DNA of 64,000 nt from Trileptium ribeirensis (Eukaryota > Nematoda > Enoplea > Enoplida > Thoracostomopsidae), in contig JASANE010030209.1 of the NCBI GenBank assembly GCA_030248225.1, positions 1-64,000 of the forward strand. Reading direction: 5' to 3'. The notes under the pieces were generated by a model. It saw nothing but the letters and a program-made list of their open reading frames with translations, was not told where the DNA came from and did not search any database. This document shows, piece after piece, positions 55,706 through 64,000 of this stretch. The position numbers and the translations under genes were made by a program. Every line of letters begins with the position of its first letter. Position 1 is the stretch's first letter.

Positions 55706-58612
55706 GTGTGCAAATGTAAATATACATGTAAATCTTCCTTAGACACGTCGTATAATGACATTTGTAACTACCCTATTGTTGATAACTCTGTTATATATCA
55801 TGGAAATAAAATAAATTGTAATGTTCGAAACAATTCAAATAGTAGAAATTACTCAAAATCGTGTACTGATACATCACTAACTTACAGCTGTGTTCTATTA
55901 ATTGCTCGCTCTGTTAACAAGTTTCGAGAGTTAAAACTTTTTGTTTCAATTTATAACTTTGATATAGTTTGTATAACGGAGAGTTGGGCGTCGAATGCGA
56001 ATGACGATAGTGAACTCCAAATTCCTGGATATAAATTATTTCGATGTGACAGAGTGAGGAGGCGTAGAGGGGGGGTTGATTCTTCTCCGCAACTCAATTA
56101 GCGCCTCCAGCTAATCCAAAGTGGTGTCAAATTTAGAAGATATTGTTCTTATTGAAATAGAGTGTTCAACCAACTGTGTCATTTTATTGGGTTGCGTATA
56201 CCGGTCTCCAACTAGCTCAGTTGTAAATGATGCTCGACTGAGAGACTGCATATTGAATCTTGCTAACCATTCATCATACTAGTAAATTTGGCTGTGTGGA
56301 GACTTTAACATGCCTAACATTGACTGGCAATCAAATAATTGGACGAGGGTCGACGATGAATTCATGGATAGCATAGTATCAGCTAGCATGACGCAATTCG
56401 TTTATGAGCCTACTCGCGGCGATAATATATTGGACTTGGTTTTTGCCAATGACGAAAACGCAATCAAAGGTGTTGAAATTCTTGCACCCCTTAAAACTTC
56501 AGATCATTCCTGTGTTAAGTTTCTCTAAGTCCGAAAATCTACCGATATACGAGGTGAAGAGGGGACCCAAAATCGACTAGATTGGTATGCAGCCCCGTGG
56601 AGCCGTATTAAGACCCATCTTTCCAACATCGATTGGGATCACATTTTTAATAACAATTTCGATGTAACTGATGTGTGGTCCAAAATTATTCAAATTTTGA
56701 ACGAAACCATTCGTAAGTTCGTACCGCTTAAAAGCAGTAGTCAATTGCGTAAGCCAGTCTGGGCCGATAATGCATGCTGTGTAGCGATGAAATGCAAACA
56801 CAACGCTTATAGACGCTATAAAAGAAGTAACTCGAGAGCTGCGCTTCTTGAGTTTGAAGCTAAAACGCAGATTGCTAACACCATGGCAGATGAGTCTATT
56901 CGACTTTTTGAAATGAAGCTTGCGAAAAACATCGATCATGACAGAAAATCCCTATTTAATGACGCGTTGAGACGAGCAAAAATTCGCCCCCAAGTGGGCC
57001 CGATGAAACGCGGTGACGATACTGTTTCTAGCAGCTTGGTGGAGGATTGTGATATTTTCAATCAGTACTTTGTCTCAGTATTTAATGATCATAAATTTGT
57101 CACTCCTCGAATCTGCTATCGGGCTGAAAGCCGTCTTACAAATATTGATGTTTAGTGAAACTCGAGTGCTAAATGTTTTGCCTAAACTGAAAATACCAGC
57201 TGCTCCTGGCCTTGATGATATTCCAAACAGATTTCTAATAAATTGTCGTGATGTTATTGCCAAGCCCTTGTCTGAACTGTTTGGACCCACCATCCGTCTG
57301 GGAAATTTGCAACGCAATGGAAAGATGGCAAGGTTGTTCCTATATATAAAGGTTCTGGGAGTCGAAACGATGCTGCAATTATCGACCGATTTGCCTTACC
57401 GCGTCCGTCAGTAATATCCTAGAGTCGATTGTACGCGATACTCTAACCGCATTTGTAAATGCGAACAACCTTATTTATGATTCTCAACATGGCTTTCGGC
57501 AAAAACGGTCAACTACTACTCACCTATTGGAATTCCTTAACTTTGCCACTAAATGTATTGATCAAGGTGACTGGATTGATGTTGTTTAAGTTAACTTTCA
57601 GAAAGCATTTGATAAAGTCAACCTACGCGACTTGTTGTATAAGCTACAATCTTATGGTATTGCTGACAATCCTCTTATTTGGTTTGAAAGCTATCTCGTC
57701 AACCGTAGGCAAGTGGTATGCGTGAATGGTGCCTATTCCACCTGGCCGGCTGTTACTAGCGGTGTACCACAAGGATCAGTCCTTGGCCCTCTCTTGTTTC
57801 TGATTTTTATAAACGATGTCGACGAGTACGTATCATGCGCAGTATACAAATTTGCAGATGATATCCGACTTGCCCGTAGACTATTAAGATATCACTCTGA
57901 CGCAAACATTGACGCTTTTCAGATGGATCTCAACGGCTTGTCGGCTTACTGCCATGAGTGGAGTGTCTCGATAAACGAGTTAAAATGCAAGGTTATGCAT
58001 TGTGGTGTCGACAACCCCTGCTCCGCGTACTCGCTGATGGACAATTGTTTGCGAATAACTGATTCGGAGAAGGACCTTGGTGTTTTAACTACGAATGACT
58101 TAAAATTTTCAAACCATTGTGCCTCAGTTTCTGCTAGAGCGCTTCGCGTCATTTTTCTGATCAAAAGAACAATGCAGCATTGGACTAAATATATATGGCT
58201 TCATCTATATCGTTAGTGCGTCCACATGTTGAATATTCTGTGAATGTATGGTGTCCACACTATGTCCGGGACATTATGTTGATAGAGAAGGTACAAAGGC
58301 TGGCGACGAAAATGATTCCGTGGATTAGCAACTGGGAATATACCGATCGTCTTCGATACTTAGGAATACAGACTCTGGAAGGCCGGCGTGTTACTATAAA
58401 AGATGACCCACGATGGCGTTGGGATTGACTTATCGACATATTTCAAATCAGGATTCGGCAGAACTCGTGGACACAATCTTAAGCTGGAGGCACTAGATAC
58501 TCCTCACCTTGATACGAGAAAATACTTTTTTACTCACAGAACTGTGCGCCTGTGGAACTCCCTGCCCCCGAATGTAGTAAATGCTCCGTCACTATCGTCA
58601 TTCAAACAGTGA
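55706..58612 (+). pseudogene. CR1-like LINE ORF2 (endonuclease and reverse transcriptase), inactive
   Basis: ORF2 nicks target DNA and primes reverse transcription. The endonuclease part reads FDIVCITESWASNANDD, a shifted frame with VILLGCVYRSPTS, then WLCGDFNMPNIDW and APLKTSDHSCVKF. The RT part reads KIPAAPGLDDIPNRFL, YDSQHGFRQKRSTTTH, a damaged motif A (stop then VNFQKAFDKV, with Asn for the catalytic Asp), TSGVPQGSVLGPLLFLIF and YKFADDIRLARR. Thumb segments LVRPHVEYSVNVWCPHY and RTVRLWNSLPPNVV complete it near 58612. At least six frame or stop lesions are present, so it is dead. CR1 assignment is from the FADD box and the PHD-type ORF1. Confidence 0.88.
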
Positions 58613-61600
58613 CTCCACTCATCCAATGTTCTTCCAATATAAAATGTACATTTATTGTCTTTAATGCTCAATCGTGCCTCGATCAATCGAGACTCCACAC
58701 CCTACAATGGGTCTATCAGTCAAACACGAAATCAATCAATGATGGAATCGAGAAAAGACCCTTGTACCATTGGAGGGAAAAAATGGTACATAAGGGTACG
58801 TAAATTTACACAACATAGAATTTAGAAAAATTGAGGTTTACTCTGTTAATTTTAAGTTGACTAAGATATTGAAATTGTGAATTATACTAAGTAAATGGAA
58901 TTTTGTGCGATTAATCGCATTCACAACGGGGGCCTCATATAAGATTAATTTTTAATCACAATTCCGTTCTTAGATCCATATAATTACGTTGAATCGAATA
59001 GAAAACGATAGAAGAATGTTATCCCTATTGGTACTGGCTTTTAGTTCTGTGTTCATTGAAGTCCTGTTATTTTTGAGCTGGTGTTTCGGTTTTAAACGTG
59101 AATCTGGTCGATCTAGGCACATATTCAATGTGAATCATTTGCCATTGTTGACCTACGCATAATCGCCCTCATTTTTTACCGATTAATTTAAAACCCTTTA
59201 TACATCCGGCACTCAGACAAAATATGAAGACAGCCTAACGATTCAATCTAATATAGAATTAAGTTAATTGAAACAGAATTATCGAAGCCAACGGAGTTTC
59301 CATTGAGGCCGCTAAAAATTGTAAAATTTTCTCTCTCGCTATAATTCATAACTAACTTTGGAATGCATGGGTTTCAAAAATTTGTTCCTTGCGATAGCAG
59401 AAGTAACAACACATGCCCCTGTGCTGCACTTAAACAACTCCGACCCTACGTCCGGGTCAAATTAGCAAAAAAAACGATGACTATCATACAGTGTCTGCTT
59501 ATCGGTATCTATAACTTCGCTGAATGTCATTTTTGTAGAACCAGATTTTCGATCACTATATACCTGGATTCGCCGACTTTTTGCTGGAAATTTAATTTTC
59601 AAATACCAATATGTTAATGCCTGTTGTTAACTTATCATGAGTGTCTGTTAGGTTATAAAACACGCTGAATACAATGACTCGGTTATCGGTAGTACATCAC
59701 GAGTGCTTTATACCTTTTCAGATGTTTTGAAAGGTTTCAGGGTTCTAAAGATTTTTAAGCGGTATATACATCAAACACTGCAGGCTACAGGTGATTACAC
59801 AAAAAATGACCACTTATAAATGTAATACCGCCGGCTGTCTTTCGCACTTGCATGTGAGATACTAATTTATACATATTGTGAAAATGAAATTTATTAAAAA
59901 ATGTATTGCTGATATACTGTTTTAATTTTCGTTACTGGCTTTTAGCTTGTCTTAGCACATGCAATAAGCAAAATCGCTTCAAAACAGCAGAAGCTTTGTT
60001 TTCCAAAATTTTGACAGAGAAATATGTTTGACTTATGCAACTTTGGTAATATAAAAGTAAAGATCATGCTGCACCGCTCGTGGTACATTTGAAGATTCTT
60101 TAACTTTAACCTAAATTAAAAATTTTTTTGGATTTTTCAATCGTAAGTTTCTATACAAGCTGTTCCTTTTGTCCATTGCTGTATATCGTGGCGTTCTTAA
60201 ATAAGAATGAATGTATCTGAGATCTTAGATTCTGTCGAGTCAGCAATGATTTTGCGATTTAGGGGACGCAGTAAATATGGTGCTTGAACATTAAGGATTT
60301 TGTTGTTCCACAGAAGGAATTATGTTTAACTATATATTTAATTACTTATATTTAATTTAATTACACAAAAAATATTGAGTTTGTGCCCATTAGGGCAAGT
60401 TGTTTACTGTTAACTAACTGTAATCCTTAGTGCACTAATCGGGAAAAATACATTAGTTTTTGTATTAAAGCTAGAAATCTTATATAAGAGAAAGAAAACG
60501 ATAAAACTTTGCACAAAATACTTAATTATCTGGTTGTGACCGCTTACTGTTCCTTGAAGATAGATATGCAAAGCAAGCTTACGACTTTAGTTTGGTTTTG
60601 ATATGATCGTTCGTTTATTAAAAATTTTGTCTACCCATCCAAATGGTATTTTTTGCTACTTCATCTGTAAATTATTATTTAGACATGAGGTTCGATAGTA
60701 GAATAAATAAATCGGATACTCGTAATTTCTTGAGGGGAATTTAACTAAGCATAATGTAAAATATATAGTAGATTAAAACATAATTTTATTTTTAACTTAT
60801 TTTATTAAGCCCTTCAATCAGTTGAAACGCTATTCGATAATGATAACGCTTTACTCATATATACATTTTTTACATACGTGATGAGCTTAGACAAAAATTA
60901 CAACTTTTGATGCAGATTTGTATACTTATGTTTTTTGGTTGCTATATGCGTTTTAGGATTTTTTACACCAATTGGTACCTATTACACTATAGGTATCAAA
61001 ACCTTATGCCAAAACATTTGGTAGGATCTTATCTACTACATTTTATGTAACCGCGCTTTCGAATGTTCATGTACATTATTTGTTTGAATATTTACTTCTA
61101 AAAACATGTGGAAACTCTGTTTGTTTAGGCTATCTATAGATGGTTGAATACGACTTTAAAAAATATTAAATATTCAATATTACACACAAGTTATGAATTA
61201 CTGGGAAAGGTGTTAGTTTAGGTTGGTTATTTGTATCTTGCCGACTTGTGAACACCTATAATTTAGGATTATGAAAGGACTCAATGGGCCGTTAGCATAA
61301 TTAAAAAACGCCTGACAGCCAATGAATCTGCAAAAAAAATAGAAAACTTCTTGTCAGTCCAAAATATACCATTTAATACACTGGTGTAATACTCGGCGCA
61401 TATTTGTGTTATTGGTACTGGTGTTTGATACTGCTATATTTGCTTTTGTGTTTACGTACCGTCGGATATGTAGCCGAAGGTGAGTATCCTCCTAATGTAC
61501 AGTATAACTGGTGAAGTTATCTGTGTAAACCTTTCTTCTGCTCCAATTAAAAACTGTTACGCTTTAAATTTTCTTTTTGTTCTGCTTATTAAATAAGTGT

Positions 61601-64000
61601 CTCTCTGTCACATGGCCTAGAGAAAGAGTCATGTGGTGTGGAATTTTAGGAGTACTTATTATACAGGAACATATCACGAAATCTAGCTTTATTAAGCTAA
61701 AAATAAGGCGCTGTCTTTAAATTTTGCACATATAATAGATAAAAATAAGGTTCATGGCGCAGGCAGTGAATATTTCTTCAAAGAAACAATGGGTATTTCT
61801 CAATTTTTTCCCTTTTTGCTTTTCTTTCATTGTGGTATGCAAAGAAAGTTGTAATGCCTTAATACATTTTTTAATTTAATAAAATTCCACCCCAAATAGT
61901 TTATTAGTTTTGAAATTGTCGCAATGCCAGCTTAAACGATGCTTTGCTACTAGCTGTGGTGACCTTGACGCTACAGCGGATAAACATAGACATTTTTGTT
62001 GATATTCAGTAGCCTAATTCTAATGATACATGTCTGTATTGTACTTAATATGTAGCATTGTATGTTAATTTACGTAAACTAGTAACGAAGTTTGCTCCCA
62101 TTCACGATTGTTCGGGCACTTGATTTAATTATTAAATGCCGAAAGGTGTTATTCCAAAGCAGAATGTCTTGGTCATCGCCTTTTGTCTAACAAAGTACTA
62201 CATAACATTAATTTTGAGTTTAGATAAATGATACAAGTCGTGTTCTGTTAAGGTGAGCTTAGAAGTATACGTCATATTTATGCAAAATGCGTGGCCTTCT
62301 CGGGCATCCTAAGATATTTTCACCGTGGCATTGTGTATTATTTGAAGAGTCGAAGTGTGCTACGGGCTATATTGCATTTTTTGCTATTACTGTGGAGAAC
62401 TTAACTATGATAATTGGTGATTTAACTAAATTTTATCGACTTGAAGAATTTTGTTTTGGGTTGCTAGAATTGATGTTATACATAATGAATTTTATTGATT
62501 GTCTCTTAATCAAAATAGAAAATAGTGTTTGGACTGTAATACATAACCCGCAGGTTGTAGATATTAGGACATCGAAGAAGTGTTAACCCACATTTCGATT
62601 TAAGGAATAGTATGCCGATGATTCTGTGTCTGCGTGATGAAATCATTTAATTAGAGCTGTTTTAACAGAAGTGATATTGGTCATTGCCGACTTTAGAATG
62701 TATCCGATTAAAATTGTTTACAGAAAATGTATAGAACATCATTGCTCGTCGTGCTACAACCACCAAATATTGTTTCTAGCTAATGATTAACAGCTTCTAG
62801 CTGTATTGGTTCATATTATAAGCGTGGTTAACGTTGCCAGCTAGCTAGTGTGCTTCATTGCATTTCTGGCACCGCTACCATGCATATATATGCACCTCTT
62901 ATATCGCCAATTGTCAAAGGAATGATTAATAACAGCCTCGTCTTGTAGTTAGCGAGCAACGGAACGGAAAATTGATATGAGAAAGATGGGCTTGGTGAGA
63001 GTCAGATATGCACTTACTAGAACAATGTTGAGTAAATATGTAGTCGTAATTAACATAATAACACATAATGATTTAATTTTAATAGTTTATTGTAAATAAG
63101 GCGTATCTATAAACTCAGCGGATCATTATTGCACATATACAAGTCTGTACGTTAACTTTCCGTCGGTTCTTCAAATAACATTGATTAGCTGCGGCTTTTA
63201 AAACATTTTGCTATTAAACGCTTCTCCAAATGTGAAAACAGAATATATCCACTGTGGAGGAAACTGTGTAATAACTTTAGCATTTGTATATAAAAAAACC
63301 TATCCGAATCTTTTAACTGTAATTAAATATCAGAGAATATTTTACGTTTTAATCATTTTCTGTGTTAAAATTGAAGCTAATTTTACAATAATTTATATTT
63401 AAAGATTTTATCCAAGGCCATAACTAACTTTGGTTAAAGCTTAATTAAATTTAGATAGATACAAAAGATAAATTAACCCTAAATTAAAATAGCGATAATT
63501 TTAGGAGTTTTACAACAATTACTTGGTACATCGCCTCGGCGAGCTTACTCAACATTAAAATTCAAGGGTTAGTCAGCAAAATTGAATAAGATTAAAGAGA
63601 CAATAAATTTTTACGACAAAAATTGGAAAATTTTAATCCTTTTACGAAAAGTCCATTGAAATAAAGATTAGAAGGTAAAAATCCTATATAAATGAAAGCA
63701 AGGCAGAGATTTTGAGTTCAGTTACGTTATTGCCCTGTTGAATTTGGCTTGTTTCAGTTCAGTACTGTTTGGTTCTCTTCAGTCATTTCGTTATTTAGGA
63801 CTAAGTTTGACTCGATCTTAATTAGCTAGAGCCGAATCCTTGTACTGCTTCGACGTGTTAGCCGTTTTTTCTACGCAGGACTACATGCTGAAGCCTAGTT
63901 TTGTGGACGTTGTAAACTTTGGTTACGTTTTTTAAGCTTTGCATAAGTCCATGTGGATTCTATACGCTGTCAAAGGTCAGAAGTTCAGGTGCTATGAAAG
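58613..64000. other. AT-rich interval, no gene or repeat recognised
   Basis: About 5.4 kb. The LINE 3' untranslated region probably occupies the first couple of hundred bases, but no poly(A) or terminal microsatellite was seen. The longest ORFs (62287-62586, 99 codons; 63208-63402) have no recognisable motif and look like chance frames in AT-rich DNA. Confidence 0.45.

Noticed and set aside
62287..62586. 99-codon ORF in the right flank
   Set aside because: No domain, no splice partner and AT-rich composition; probably chance.

Overview
The window is nuclear DNA from an invertebrate animal. It has AT-rich, intron-like non-coding sequence, GT/AG-bounded exons, and eukaryotic mobile elements: BEL/Pao and Ty3-like LTR retrotransposons, CR1-type LINEs, hAT and Tc1/mariner-type non-autonomous elements, and a Foldback-like element. 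I saw no bacterial operons, CRISPR arrays, rRNA or convincing tRNAs. The phylum cannot be fixed by reading alone.

The only cellular gene I can support is on the minus strand. It is an Xaa-Pro aminopeptidase of the XPNPEP3 (mitochondrial/cytosolic aminopeptidase P3, M24B) type, scattered over at least 28.8 kb. Four internal exons (28529-28832, 21168-21415, 16043-16497, 2406-2690) join in frame at visible GT..AG sites. A fifth, C-terminal exon at the left edge (about 20-306) carries the expected metal-ligand motifs but in three reading frames. The 5' end lies upstream of 28.8 kb and was not found.

The introns are filled with nested transposons. Intron 3 (2691-16042) holds a roughly 12.5 kb Foldback-like element with ~0.9 kb terminal inverted repeats made of hairpin-forming subrepeats. 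Inside it sits an almost complete BEL/Pao retrotransposon (6556-14313; 739/740 bp LTRs; perfect 5-bp target duplication). That element carries a 163-bp TA-flanked MITE and a 174-bp local duplication in its coding part. Intron 2 holds what looks like one ancient hAT copy split by later insertions. Intron 1 holds another hAT copy and a dispersed repeat.

Right of 29 kb the sequence is a transposon graveyard. It contains a truncated CR1-like LINE (29.2-30.45 kb, minus), a second CR1-like LINE (31.6-35.3 kb, plus) interrupted by a 415-bp tandem repeat and by a hAT element with an exact 8-bp duplication, and a further 1165-bp hAT copy with an exact duplication. Two degenerate Ty3-like gag-protease copies lie in opposite orientation (39.8-42.0 and 51.2-53.3 kb). 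Between them are three fragments of another LINE family. A nearly full-length but dead CR1-like LINE with a PHD-finger ORF1 follows (54.76-58.61 kb). The last 5.4 kb shows no gene or recognisable repeat.

All family assignments come from motif recognition by eye. Boundaries without target-site duplications are approximate.
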